Positions 28,683 through 37,642 are shown, numbered from the stretch's first letter. The stretch is DNA of 64,000 nucleotides from Lachnospiraceae bacterium (GCA_016280395.1 JAEEGQ010000125.1:16396-80395), one strand, 5' to 3'. Made by a program: numbers and translations. Notes: generated by a model not told the origin, from the letters alone.

Positions 28683-31094
28683 ATGGCAGACAACAGACCA
28701 AGCGGAAGAAATGTCCATCACTCCGGCACAGGCTCGGTAGGAAAGACCGGAAGCGGTCTCGGTACCGGTCCCGTCGGTAACGCCGATTATTCCGGCAGAA
28801 GGCGCAGCAGTTCGGGCGGTTCAGGCGGTCCCGGCGGCTTTGGCGGAGGCGGGCTTCCCACAAGAGGAATCTTCGGCGGGAGCGGGCTTCTTATCGTAAT
28901 CGTGATCGCATTCTTCCTGATAAAGAGCTGCAGCGGAGATAAATCCGGAATCTTCAATCTCTTCGGAAATCTTGTCGGAAACAGCGGTACATCGAGCATA
29001 TTGAGTCTTCTCGGAGCAGGCACCGACTACCAGACGAGTTCCGACGATTACAACACCGCATCCGGAGCAACGGTAGTCTCCAACACCGACAAAGCACTCG
29101 ATACGACCGTTGCCGCAGGTTCAAGGGCAAAATACACCAAACTCAAAGGCAACGGCAATGACACCGTGACGATCCTTGTGTATATGTGCGGAACGGACCT
29201 TGAATCCAAGCACGGCATGGCTTCGTCGGATATGTCCGAAATGGCAAAGGCAACGCTTTCGGACAAGGTCAAGATCATTATTTACACAGGCGGAACAAAG
29301 ACCTGGAAAACAAGCGCGATCAGCAATTCGAACAACCAGATCTGGAAGATCGAAAACGGCGGCCTCAAAAAGCTTGAGGATAACATGGGCAGCAAGTCCA
29401 TGACAAATCCCGACACGCTCGTTGAATTTATAAATTACGGCTTTAACAATTACGCTGCAGACCGCATGGATCTTATCTTCTGGGATCACGGCGGCGGCTC
29501 CGTTACAGGCTACGGCCACGATGAGAAGTTCTCTTCGTCGGGTTCCATGACGCTTGCCGGCATCGACTCCGCATTAAAGAAAGCAGGAAAGAAGTTCGAT
29601 TTTATCGGCTTTGATGCGTGTCTTATGGCAACGCTCGAAAACGGCCTGATGCTTTCGAACTACGCGGACTACATGATCGCATCTGAAGAGACCGAGCCCG
29701 GTGTCGGCTGGTACTACACCAACTGGCTTACAAAGCTCTCGCAGAACACCTCGATGCCGACGACCGAGATCGGCAAGAATATCGTAGATGATTTCATAAC
29801 CGTCTGTGCCCAGAAGTGCAGGGGCCAGAAGACAACTCTTTCGCTTGTGGATCTCGCGGAGCTTTCAAACACCGTTCCTTCAGCGTTAAGCAGCTTTGCA
29901 ACCTCAACAAAGGGGCTTATCACCGGAAAGAAATTCGAAACCGTAGCCGATGCAAGGAGCACAACGAGAGAATTCGGTTCCTCTTCGAACATCGACCAGA
30001 TCGACCTTATCGACTTCGCAAACAACTTAAATACAACAGAATCCAAAGCTCTTGCAAAAGCACTTGACGGCGCGATCAAGTATAACCGCGCGGGAAGCAC
30101 AATGTCGAATTCCTACGGGATCTCGATCTTCTTCCCCTATAAAAAGCTTTCAAGCGTTGACAGGACCGTAAAGATCTACGACCAGATCGGCATGAATTCC
30201 GATTACACCAAGTGTATCAAGGAATTCGCAAGTTTAGAGACAGGCGGTCAGGTTTCGGGCGGCGGCGCAAACTCCGTTCTCGGTTCGCTCTTAAGCGGCT
30301 ATTCGCAGAACCAAAGCAGCGGCGGCGGCATGGGCAGCATCCTCTCGATGCTCTCCGGCCTTTCAAGCCCGTCTTCCGGAAGCACCATTGCAGAGGGCCT
30401 CGGCACCTCGCTCCTCGGTTTCCTTACGGACCGTTCCATGAGCGACAACGATATGGCCGATTACCTCTCAAATCACTACTTTGACTCTTCAAAGCTTGTC
30501 TGGACCAAGGAATCCGGCAAGAATGTGATAAAGCTTGCAGACGATCAGTGGGATATGGTCAAGGATATAGAACTCAACGTGATGTACGACGATGGTGAAG
30601 GCTTTATCGACCTTGGCATGGACAACATCCTCAATTACGACTCAGCCGGCAATCTCATCGGCGATTACGACGGTTCCTGGCTTGCCCTCAACGGACACAT
30701 TGTGGCTTATTACCACGTTTCGACGGTCGGGAACACCCACACGGGCTACATTCCTGCATTCGTGAACGATAAGCGCGCGCAGATTGAGATAGTCTTTGAC
30801 CAGCAGAATCCTTACGGCTACATCACCGGTGTAAGATATATCTACACCACGGAGACCGAAACCGAAGCAAAAGCCATGATAGGTCTCGAACAGGGCGATG
30901 AGATACAGCCCATCTGCGATTATTATGACTACGACGGCAATTATAAGGATTCATACGATCTCGGTACCTCTTTCAAGCTCGGAAAAACTGTCGAGCTTGC
31001 AAACGTGACCATCAACGATCCCGAACATCTCAAAGCAGTTTACTGCTTCACGGATATCTATCAGGAGAAGTACTGGACACCCGTAGTACCGTAA
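28683..31094 (+). CDS. membrane-anchored clostripain-related (C11) cysteine peptidase
   Basis: An 803-aa protease of the C11/caspase-like clan. A Gly/Ser-rich N-terminal region (1-62) precedes one membrane helix (66-80, GLLIVIVIAFFLIK), then a low-complexity linker and the peptidase domain from about 160. The catalytic His is at 269 (LIFWDHGGGSVTGYG) and Cys at 313 (FDFIGFDACLMATLENG). A second Gly/Ser-rich stretch (about 520-580) separates a C-terminal beta-rich domain (600-803). The short cytoplasmic Gly-rich head and single helix suggest an extracytoplasmic or surface-tethered protease; orientation is inferred. Specificity in the family is for Arg or Lys. AGGGGGCAG precedes the ATG. Confidence 0.88.
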   Translation: MADNRPSGRNVHHSGTGSVGKTGSGLGTGPVGNADYSGRRRSSSGGSGGPGGFGGGGLPTRGIFGGSGLLIVIVIAFFLIKSCSGDKSGIFNLFGNLVGNSGTSSILSLLGAGTDYQTSSDDYNTASGATVVSNTDKALDTTVAAGSRAKYTKLKGNGNDTVTILVYMCGTDLESKHGMASSDMSEMAKATLSDKVKIIIYTGGTKTWKTSAISNSNNQIWKIENGGLKKLEDNMGSKSMTNPDTLVEFINYGFNNYAADRMDLIFWDHGGGSVTGYGHDEKFSSSGSMTLAGIDSALKKAGKKFDFIGFDACLMATLENGLMLSNYADYMIASEETEPGVGWYYTNWLTKLSQNTSMPTTEIGKNIVDDFITVCAQKCRGQKTTLSLVDLAELSNTVPSALSSFATSTKGLITGKKFETVADARSTTREFGSSSNIDQIDLIDFANNLNTTESKALAKALDGAIKYNRAGSTMSNSYGISIFFPYKKLSSVDRTVKIYDQIGMNSDYTKCIKEFASLETGGQVSGGGANSVLGSLLSGYSQNQSSGGGMGSILSMLSGLSSPSSGSTIAEGLGTSLLGFLTDRSMSDNDMADYLSNHYFDSSKLVWTKESGKNVIKLADDQWDMVKDIELNVMYDDGEGFIDLGMDNILNYDSAGNLIGDYDGSWLALNGHIVAYYHVSTVGNTHTGYIPAFVNDKRAQIEIVFDQQNPYGYITGVRYIYTTETETEAKAMIGLEQGDEIQPICDYYDYDGNYKDSYDLGTSFKLGKTVELANVTINDPEHLKAVYCFTDIYQEKYWTPVVP

Positions 31095-31149
31095 ATATTA
31101 ACGATTATCAATGCCGGTGCAGTCTCCTGCGCCGGCAAGAAGGTGGATT

Positions 31150-31650
31150 ATGAGTTTATTGACTGAATGGCGTAAAAACGCTTATGAAACTGAACGCTCC
31201 CAGAGAGACAAAGAGCTTTTCTGGACTACGTATTTTAACAAAGAACAGGGCATATATGAGAAGCTCCTTGCCGCTCCCAAAGAAACCGTGACCGGCACAG
31301 TTAAGGAGCTTGCCGAGAAGTACGGCTGCACTGTCATGATGATCACCGGCTTTCTTGACGGTATCAACGATTCGCTCAAGACTCCGAACCCGATCGAAGA
31401 AATGACCGAAGACACTCCTGTGTCTCTCGATTTCGATCCCGAGAAGCTTTATTACAACATGGTTGCCGCAAAGGCAGACTGGCTGTACAATCTTCCGGCA
31501 TGGAACGATATCCTTACCGAAGAGAGACGAAAGGAGCTTTATAAGGAGCAGAAGAATTCAGGCACGGTGCATGTCGAAAAGAAAGTCGGCCGCAACGATC
31601 CCTGCCCCTGCGGAAGCGGCAAGAAGTATAAATTCTGCTGCGGAAGATAA
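31150..31650 (+). CDS. SEC-C zinc-motif protein
   Basis: A 166-aa protein starting at ATG 31150 ([15 protein letters not shown]), with AGAAGGTGG just upstream. The N-terminal 140 residues are helical and unassigned. The C-terminus is a textbook SEC-C zinc motif, [19 protein letters not shown], as found at the end of SecA and in many small proteins where it binds zinc and ribosomal or SecB-like partners. It is the last gene of the peptidase operon (55-bp spacer) and is followed by a structured repeat and a terminator. Confidence 0.85.
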   Translation: MSLLTEWRKNAYETERSQRDKELFWTTYFNKEQGIYEKLLAAPKETVTGTVKELAEKYGCTVMMITGFLDGINDSLKTPNPIEEMTEDTPVSLDFDPEKLYYNMVAAKADWLYNLPAWNDILTEERRKELYKEQKNSGTVHVEKKVGRNDPCPCGSGKKYKFCCGR

Positions 31651-31675
31651 TATTTCTACCCGAACGTAAATGGAG

Positions 31676-31729
31676 CCCTTGGCTGTAAGCAAGCTTACGC
31701 CAAGGGCATTCGTTTATCGCGCAAAAAAA
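31676..31729 (+). repeat. structured intergenic repeat, copy 2
   Basis: CCCTTGGC-GTAAGC pairs with GCTTAC-GCCAAGGG (31676-31706, one bulged base), followed by GGGCATTCG, TTTATCGCGC and seven A's. It matches the copy at 20374-20421 closely from the AAGC..GCTT tip onward, with a paired C/G to T/A change in the stem. Confidence 0.8.
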
Positions 31730-31769
31730 CATGACAGCCTCGCAGCTTGCGGGGTTGTCATGTTTTATT
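31723..31769. terminator. bidirectional terminator between convergent genes
   Basis: CATGACA (31730-31736) and TGTCATG (31756-31762) enclose an inner CGCAGCTTGCG stem. T-tracts follow on both strands (TTTTATTATT on plus; seven T's on minus), serving the SEC-C gene and the HAD gene. Confidence 0.85.
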
Positions 31770-31796
31770 ATTCAGCCGGTGAATGCCTGTTTCGGA

Positions 31797-32291
31797 TCAC
31801 TGTCTTTTTTCTTCCAGCAGCTTCTTTTCAAACCTGCTGCAGATATTTGTAATGTGAACGGCTCCAAAGCCGGCGCACAGCGTCCTTAAAAGCAGAGCGT
31901 AAGTATCGTCTATGAGAATGCAATCCTCATATTGCACACCCTCTTTTTCGGCATATTCTTTCATGGTCCCGATCTTTTCGTCTTCACTCCCAACCGATAT
32001 CACTTTCTCAAAGATGCCGGGGTAATTTTTGTCTACGAACTTCTGCTTTGCTCCGGGCTCATGGTCGTTATATACGACTGTCAGGATAAATATCCTGTTT
32101 CCAAGAGCCTTCTGTTCCTCAAGAAAGGCTTTGAGAGCCGGAACGGGCTCGCAGTATTCGTAGGAATCGTCGCCTTTTTCCCTGCAAAAGGGATCCCAGG
32201 CTTCATCACTCATCCCAATCTGCGGCTTACCGTCCACCATGTAGACCGGAGCGCTTGAAGTGCCGTCTATATCAACAAATATTAGTTTCAT
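31797..32291 (-). CDS. HAD-superfamily-like hydrolase
   Basis: A 164-aa protein with a minimal HAD fold. Motif I is FVDIDGTS (Asp7 and Asp9), a T in motif II is likely in RIFILTVVYND, a motif III Lys lies near KIGTMKEYAE, and motif IV is ILIDDTYALL. There is no large cap domain, as in 5'-nucleotidase-like or polynucleotide phosphatase subfamilies. Its ATG overlaps the stop codon of the hydrogenase-like chemoreceptor by one base (TGATG), which indicates translational coupling. Substrate cannot be predicted. Confidence 0.82.
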   Translation of the reverse strand: MKLIFVDIDGTSSAPVYMVDGKPQIGMSDEAWDPFCREKGDDSYEYCEPVPALKAFLEEQKALGNRIFILTVVYNDHEPGAKQKFVDKNYPGIFEKVISVGSEDEKIGTMKEYAEKEGVQYEDCILIDDTYALLLRTLCAGFGAVHITNICSRFEKKLLEEKRQ

Positions 32292-34243
32292 CAGTCGTGA
32301 CTCCTTGCGAGGTTTTCAAGCTCCTCGCGTACCTTGTCGACAGAATCGGAAACAACTGCCGCAGAAGCGGATATCTGCTCTGTTGAAGCCGCAAGGCTCT
32401 GTGTCCTTGAATTAACACCCGAAACGATCTCAAGCAGCGTCTTTGTCTCAGTAACGATCTTTTCGATGTATTCGCGGATCTTCTGGTTATTGGTGGAGCT
32501 GCCTGCTGCAGTCTCACGGGATGTTGCGGCAAGCGCATTGATCTCATCGGCAACGACCGCAAACCCACGGCCCGCCTCGCCTGCTCTTGCTGCTTCGATC
32601 GATGCGTTGAGCGCAAGGAGGTTTGTCTGTGAAGCGATGCTTACAACCATGCCGTTGCTCTCTTCAAGCTCATGGAGCACTTCAAGGATAGTGGCCATGG
32701 AGCTGTCAAGCTCCTGGCAGAACCTCTGGACTTCAAGAACATCAGACGAGATTCCCGATGTTTCTTCGGCATTGTCATTGTTACCCTGGATAACGCTGTC
32801 AAGCGAGCTCTTGAGCGCTCCGAAGTGCTCATTGATATTGTCGATGGTCTCATAGAGCACGCTCTGCCTCGATTCAAGGGTGGCTCTCTCCCGCTCTACC
32901 TGGGACTCGGCTTCGGCACGCTCGTTCTCAACCACATTCTTTAAGTAATGTACGCAGTTCTCTTTATGATTGAACCCGTTGTAGATGGCGGTTGCCATAT
33001 CCTTACAGGTATCGTATCCGCAGCAGGAACAGTTGATCTTACGGGATTCCTCTGTTGTCTTCTGCATCGAGACAAATATTTTTTCAAGCTCTGCCTGTGA
33101 CGGGGTCTTTATCTTACAGGAAGCGGACCTGTCGGTATAGCGTCTGATATAATCATTAAGATTGAGCTTCTCGAACTGCTTGTTAAGAGCCTTCATACGC
33201 TGTTCAGGAGTAAGCTTTTTGCTCCATGCGTCATTCTTCTTTAGGTTCTTTACGGACTCGCGGATCTTAAGGAGAGCGCAGAGAGCATCATCCGTCTCCG
33301 AAATCTCCGGATCGGTGCCGGTGCCGCAGATACAGCCGTTCTCACAGTTAAGCGCATCTATGAAGAGATAAGGTGTTTTATGCCTCTGGATCTTGTCTTT
33401 ATTTGCCTTTAAGAAGTTGTACATCCTCTTCTCGCCCTCGATCTGGCGGATGAAGACGCTTTCTCCGAGCAGCCAGTAAACATTTTCTTTAAGTCCGCCG
33501 GGTTCCGGATATATCGAGCCGAGACCATACTCTATCTCATCCGAGCATGCGGGCCCGGATATCCTGTTCTTACGGACATATTCCATAAGATGATCAAAGG
33601 TCACATTATATTCGATATAGCCCTTGTTGTTAGGGTCGTCGATCTCGTTTTTCTTTGCGATACAGGGACTGATAAAAGCAAGCTTATCCCTGATGCCCAT
33701 CTCTTTTTTCGCGTAAATGGCCGTACACATCATAGGACTCTGTACAGGGAAAAGCGAAGGGATAAGCTCCGGCATATATTTCTCGATATATCCCACAACA
33801 GCGGGACAAGGCTGGGAAATGCCGCCTAAGAAGTTGTTCTTCTGAATGTAGTTGATGTAAGCCCATGTAGTTATATCCGCACCGAAGGATACGCTGATGA
33901 TACGCTTTACGCCGCATTTCTTAAGGCCGCCGAGGACACTCTCGTATTCTCTCGGATAGTTTGCCTTAAAGGCCGGTGCAAGCAGGATCGATATGGGTGT
34001 TCCCTTTTTAAGATCCTCAAAAAATCTCTCCGTGTCATCCCTGAATTCCCTTGCATTGTGTTCGCACACATCAAAGCAGGCGCCGCAGGAGATACAGCGG
34101 TCTCCGTCAACCTCGATACGTGCCGTGCCGTCCATGTTCGGCTCGTCCGAAACGCAGGCGCCCATGCAGCTGCATGCCTTAATACACTTATTACACCCTA
34201 CACAATTGCTGTTGGTATAAACCAACCCCTGTCCATATGCCAT
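32291..34243 (-). CDS. sensory [FeFe]-hydrogenase-like protein fused to a chemoreceptor signalling domain
   Basis: A soluble 650-aa protein from ATG 34243 (GGAGGCTGTGAT upstream). Residues 10-65 hold two [4Fe-4S] ferredoxin motifs (C14/C17/C20/C24-type and C50/C53/C56/C60). The H-cluster domain (80-310) retains the four cluster cysteines: C146 in SQPCPAVV, C194 in [11 protein letters not shown]300 and C304 in NCENGCICG. The proton-relay Cys that precedes the first ligand in catalytic enzymes is Pro145 here, as expected for a sensor rather than a turnover enzyme. A further Cys-rich [4Fe-4S] domain (405-430) precedes a coiled coil and an MCP hairpin tip (535-575, [20 protein letters not shown]). 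No membrane segment or HAMP. Matches the idea of group C, chemotaxis-linked hydrogenases. Confidence 0.9.
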   Translation of the reverse strand: MAYGQGLVYTNSNCVGCNKCIKACSCMGACVSDEPNMDGTARIEVDGDRCISCGACFDVCEHNAREFRDDTERFFEDLKKGTPISILLAPAFKANYPREYESVLGGLKKCGVKRIISVSFGADITTWAYINYIQKNNFLGGISQPCPAVVGYIEKYMPELIPSLFPVQSPMMCTAIYAKKEMGIRDKLAFISPCIAKKNEIDDPNNKGYIEYNVTFDHLMEYVRKNRISGPACSDEIEYGLGSIYPEPGGLKENVYWLLGESVFIRQIEGEKRMYNFLKANKDKIQRHKTPYLFIDALNCENGCICGTGTDPEISETDDALCALLKIRESVKNLKKNDAWSKKLTPEQRMKALNKQFEKLNLNDYIRRYTDRSASCKIKTPSQAELEKIFVSMQKTTEESRKINCSCCGYDTCKDMATAIYNGFNHKENCVHYLKNVVENERAEAESQVERERATLESRQSVLYETIDNINEHFGALKSSLDSVIQGNNDNAEETSGISSDVLEVQRFCQELDSSMATILEVLHELEESNGMVVSIASQTNLLALNASIEAARAGEAGRGFAVVADEINALAATSRETAAGSSTNNQKIREYIEKIVTETKTLLEIVSGVNSRTQSLAASTEQISASAAVVSDSVDKVREELENLARSHD

Positions 34244-34309
34244 ATCACAGCCTCCTAAATAATTTTTAATTACGCATATCAATACAATATGACATTCTGC
34301 TATTTAGTT

Positions 34310-34338
34310 ATTATCTCACAAAAGCTGTTAAAAGTCAA
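34310..34338 (-). promoter_or_regulatory. promoter of the hydrogenase-like chemoreceptor operon
   Basis: TTGACT (34333-34338), 17-bp spacer, GATAAT (34310-34315), about 67 bp before the start codon. Confidence 0.78.
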
Positions 34339-34419
34339 AATAAAACACCAAATTTATATCATTATTATTTAATTAACAAAGAACATGCGAGGCAAAAAGC
34401 TGAACATCCGGAGCAGAAT

Positions 34420-34465
34420 AAAGATGAAAAGCCGGAACAAAAGCATAAACACTCCTGTTCCGGCT
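34420..34465 (-). terminator. intrinsic terminator of htpG
   Basis: On the minus strand AGCCGGAACA pairs with TGTTCCGGCT over 10 bp around a 16-nt loop, followed by TTTCATCTTTATTC. Confidence 0.8.
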
Positions 34466-34486
34466 GTTTCAATCCGTTTCGTTATA

Positions 34487-36496
34487 TCACTTTGTCAGTT
34501 TCATAAGTATCTCATTGCTGCGCTCAACAAAGCGTGACATCGCGTCTGCGGGGAGAGGCTTGTAGGTCATGAGCGCAAGATCGTAAAGCTGTTCGCAGAT
34601 AAGCTTTACGGTGTCGCCCTTGCGATGCTCGAGAATGTACTGTACAAGCGGATGATTGGCATTTAATACAAGCTTTCCTTCGTCGCCGCCAAGATCCGAT
34701 GCGCCCATGCCGTACATCTTCATCATATCCTGCATACGGCGTGTTTCCTCAGAGAATACCATGACCGAAGCCACTTTTTCGTTCTTGATGCGCTGGAGCT
34801 CGACATCCAGCTTATCCTTTGCAAGTTCCTCCTTGATGATCTTTGCGATCTGCTCCTGTTTCTGCTTGAAGAGCTTTTCATCTTCTTCGGAAAGGTCATC
34901 CTTTACGGTAGCGGAAACATCGGCATCTATACGCATAAAGCGGAGTTCGTTCTTTTCGTCTGCGGCTTCAAGCTGCGAAATGAAGGGCTGGTCGATATTG
35001 TCGGGAAGGATGACAGCATTCATGCCTGCATCCTTGAAGAGCTTGATGTACTGGCTCTGCTGACGGACATCGGTTACATAGTAAACGATCTTGTTGAGCT
35101 TCTTTGGCTTTTCTTCAGGCTTTCCGGCCTCCCCGGATACATCCTTGTTTTCACCTTCGGTGATATCCTTTGCAGTGCCGTCGATAACGTTCTTGTCGTC
35201 ATCTTCGAAATCGTTCTCATCATGGCTGTCGGATTCTTTCTCCTCGGCATTTCCGCCCTTTAAGTACTCCTCAAGGGTAAGGTACTTGTCGTTAAGGTCC
35301 TTAAACAGCATGTAATCCTTCATACGGTCGCGGAACTTCTCGTCCTTTAAACAGCCGTATTTCAGGAACGGAGCGATATCATCCCAGTACTTCTCGTAGG
35401 ACTCACGCTCTACGTTGAACATGCCGGTAAGCTTGTCCGCTACCTTCTTTGTGATGTAATCCGAGATCTTCTTTACAAAGCCGTCGTTCTGCAGCGCGCT
35501 CCTTGATACGTTGAGCGGCAGATCCGGGCAGTCTATGGTGCCCTTTAAGAGCAGCAGATACTCAGGGATGACCTCTTTGATGTTATCCGCAATAAACACC
35601 TGGTTCGAGTAAAGCTTTATGGTGCCTTCAATACGCTCATATTCCATGTTGATCTTCGGGAAGTACAGGATACCCTTGAGTCTGAACGGGTAGTCCATGT
35701 TCAGGTGGATGTAGAACAGAGGCTCCTTGTAGTCGTGGAAGACCTTGCGATAGAAATCCTTGTATTCCTCATCCTTGCAGTCTGAAGGGTTCTTTGTCCA
35801 GAGCGGTGCAACATCATTGAGCGGCTTAACTTCCTTCTCCTTGTCACCATCCTTCTTTTCTGCATTCTCGTTTGTGAAGTAAATGGGTACAGGCATGAAC
35901 GAGCAGTATTTCTCGATTACTTCTTTTGCCCTGTACTCGTTCGAAAACTCGTAGCTGTCTTCGTTAAGGTAAAGTGTTATCTCTGTACCGCATTCCGTCC
36001 TTGTGCCCTCGGACATCTCAAAGGTCATGCCCTCTTCGCTCGACCAGAGCACCGGAGCTGCATCCTTCTGCCAGGAAAGTGTGTTGATCGTTACCTTGTG
36101 TGCAACCATAAATGCCGAGTAGAAACCGAGGCCAAAATGTCCGATGATCTGGTCGTCATTGGCCTTATCCTTGTATTTTGCAAGGAATGCCTCTGCACCG
36201 GAGAATGCGATCTGGTTGATGTATTCCTTGACCTCATCTGCCGTCATACCGATACCGTTATCGGTAATCTTTATTGTCTTCTCGTTCTGGTTTACGGAAA
36301 CATCCACCTTCCACTCCTTGCCCTCGGGAAGGTTATATTCGCCGATCACTTCAAGCTTTTTTAGCTTTGTGATGGCGTCGCAGCCGTTAGAGATAAGCTC
36401 ACGCATGAAAATGTCGTGATCGGAATACAGCCACTTTTTGATTATCGGAAATATGTTTTCCGAATTGATTGACAAACTGCCTTTTTCAGTACTCAT
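34487..36496 (-). CDS. htpG: chaperone protein HtpG (Hsp90)
   Basis: ATP-dependent chaperone, 669 aa, slightly longer than E. coli HtpG. The N-terminal GHKL ATP site is seen in ELISNGCDAITKLK (usually NASDA), DNGIGM and the GHFGLGFYSAFMVA lid segment; the middle domain carries the NVSRSALQ catalytic region; the C-terminal dimerisation domain ends LMTYKPLPADAMSRFVERSNEIL. A charged acidic insert (about 425-470, rich in Asp, Glu and Lys) lies at the middle-to-C-terminal junction. TTGGAGG precedes the ATG. A CIRCE operator and a consensus promoter lie upstream, so it is probably in the HrcA heat-shock regulon. Confidence 0.97.
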   Translation of the reverse strand: MSTEKGSLSINSENIFPIIKKWLYSDHDIFMRELISNGCDAITKLKKLEVIGEYNLPEGKEWKVDVSVNQNEKTIKITDNGIGMTADEVKEYINQIAFSGAEAFLAKYKDKANDDQIIGHFGLGFYSAFMVAHKVTINTLSWQKDAAPVLWSSEEGMTFEMSEGTRTECGTEITLYLNEDSYEFSNEYRAKEVIEKYCSFMPVPIYFTNENAEKKDGDKEKEVKPLNDVAPLWTKNPSDCKDEEYKDFYRKVFHDYKEPLFYIHLNMDYPFRLKGILYFPKINMEYERIEGTIKLYSNQVFIADNIKEVIPEYLLLLKGTIDCPDLPLNVSRSALQNDGFVKKISDYITKKVADKLTGMFNVERESYEKYWDDIAPFLKYGCLKDEKFRDRMKDYMLFKDLNDKYLTLEEYLKGGNAEEKESDSHDENDFEDDDKNVIDGTAKDITEGENKDVSGEAGKPEEKPKKLNKIVYYVTDVRQQSQYIKLFKDAGMNAVILPDNIDQPFISQLEAADEKNELRFMRIDADVSATVKDDLSEEDEKLFKQKQEQIAKIIKEELAKDKLDVELQRIKNEKVASVMVFSEETRRMQDMMKMYGMGASDLGGDEGKLVLNANHPLVQYILEHRKGDTVKLICEQLYDLALMTYKPLPADAMSRFVERSNEILMKLTK

Positions 36497-36596
36497 ACCA
36501 AACCTCCAAAACTATAAGAACCCTTGCGGTCCAAGATGTTCATAATGATCTGTCTGCTTCGCGTGAAACAGACAATGCCCTGTAGGGCCAAAGAGA

Positions 36597-36625
36597 ATAA
36601 TAATACTCCCCGGGTAAAAAGTCAA
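36597..36625 (-). promoter_or_regulatory. promoter of htpG
   Basis: TTGACT (36620-36625), 17-bp spacer, TATTAT (36597-36602), about 100 bp before the start codon. A GTCTG..CAGAC hairpin lies in the predicted 5' UTR. Confidence 0.75.
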
Positions 36626-36632
36626 GAAAAAA

Positions 36633-36659
36633 TTAGCACTCAAATCAATTGAGTGCTAA
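36633..36659. promoter_or_regulatory. CIRCE element (HrcA operator)
   Basis: TTAGCACTC, 9 bp, GAGTGCTAA is an exact match to the CIRCE consensus. It lies 7 bp upstream of the -35 box of htpG rather than downstream of the promoter, so repression would need HrcA to act from the upstream edge, or another promoter is used. Confidence 0.95.
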
Positions 36660-36720
36660 CAATCTGTTTAACTCCGGTCTTCCAAGTATTTCTTCATTTT
36701 TTTCAAAAGGCAGGAATAAA

Positions 36721-37089
36721 TCACTGTAAACACATTGTTGCTCTTTTAGCAAGATATTTACACTGAGACTGTGACAACATCTTTCTGTCTTTGGATCCGT
36801 GTATTTCTGAATGGAACATGCTTCGTTTTGTCGGCAGATACTTTAGAACCGCCTCACAAGATGTGCAGTCTCCGGCTGATATACTGAAAATGGCTCCATA
36901 AAAGAATAGACGCATAGCGGCAATAACTACATTTTCATCTCTTCCACCTGCTCGTTCTACAGAAAGTCCATTTTTATCTTTGAATACTGCAGACGATAAT
37001 TCTCCGTTTTCTTTCCAGAACATCGGCATTATTTCGGGAGGATAAACTGCACGATACAGCTTTTCAAACATTTCAAACTGCTCCGTCAT
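36721..37089 (-). CDS. hypothetical partner protein of the Phd-like gene
   Basis: A 122-aa cytoplasmic protein of no family I can name. Visible blocks are YRAVYPPEIMPMFWKENGELSSAVFKDKNGLSVERAGGRDENVV in the first half, then a helix and a short basic C-terminus. Its start overlaps the end of the Phd-like gene by 17 bp, so the two are cotranslated, the usual order for an antitoxin-like gene followed by its partner. The pattern is not that of RelE, Doc or PIN toxins. It could be a toxin, or an accessory protein; the sequence does not decide. Confidence 0.65.
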   Translation of the reverse strand: MTEQFEMFEKLYRAVYPPEIMPMFWKENGELSSAVFKDKNGLSVERAGGRDENVVIAAMRLFFYGAIFSISAGDCTSCEAVLKYLPTKRSMFHSEIHGSKDRKMLSQSQCKYLAKRATMCLQ

Positions 37090-37600
37090 AGAATTCCCTC
37101 ACAATCTTCTTTACTGCAACGTCATCAACAGCAATAGTACTCTGCTTTTCTCCTCCGTCTGCGTCTATCTGGAATACATTGATCGAATCTTCGAGGAACT
37201 CCATTTCAAGGTATTCACCATTTCCGTTTTCCCACTCAAGCTGTACAGCATCGCATGCTGTGGGAAAGATCTCCGGCTGAATTTCAAGGCTCATCAACAG
37301 TTTACGTACATTTTTAATAATACTCTCGGGAAATCTTTCAGCTCCGTTGTTATTCCAGTTATCCGGCAGCTTTTCTATTTCAGAGAGCCGCTTTAGGTTT
37401 ATTATCTTATCTTTTCCGTACAAATAAGATGTGTATGCGGCGGCGCGCTTTTCCATTGTCAATCTTTCGTACGTTTCCTGGCTAATAAGATAAACAAAAT
37501 TATTACCGGGGCGAGCAATCTGAATTGTCTCGCCTTCAGCGACCTGACTGCACCATGACTTGAAATTATCTCTTACTTCCATGCTTTTGGCAAAGATCAT
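37073..37600 (-). CDS. Phd/YefM-like antitoxin domain fused to an unknown C-terminal domain
   Basis: A 175-aa protein. Residues 1-50 (MIFAKSMEVRDNFKSW.. GETIQIARPGNNFVYLISQETYERL) fit the DNA-binding fold of Phd/YefM antitoxins. After a helix, the second part opens with EKLPDNWNNNGAERFPESIIKNVRKLL and continues as a beta-rich domain to the C-terminus, quite unlike the short disordered tail of normal Phd proteins. GGAGGATTAAA precedes the ATG. A perfect consensus promoter and two 9-bp direct repeats lie directly upstream, suggesting strong expression with autorepression. The antitoxin role is inferred from the N-terminal fold and gene order. Confidence 0.72.
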   Translation of the reverse strand: MIFAKSMEVRDNFKSWCSQVAEGETIQIARPGNNFVYLISQETYERLTMEKRAAAYTSYLYGKDKIINLKRLSEIEKLPDNWNNNGAERFPESIIKNVRKLLMSLEIQPEIFPTACDAVQLEWENGNGEYLEMEFLEDSINVFQIDADGGEKQSTIAVDDVAVKKIVREFYDGAV

Positions 37601-37608
37601 TTTAATCC

Positions 37609-37640
37609 TCCGTACGTTTTCTGATATGTTTTCCGTACGT
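37609..37640 (-). promoter_or_regulatory. tandem operator-like repeats upstream of the Phd-like gene
   Basis: ACGTACGGA occurs at 37609-37617 and 37632-37640, 23 bp apart (about two helical turns), between the -10 box and the ribosome-binding site. Each contains the palindromic core CGTACG. The position fits an autorepressor binding site. Confidence 0.65.
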
Positions 37641-37642
37641 AA

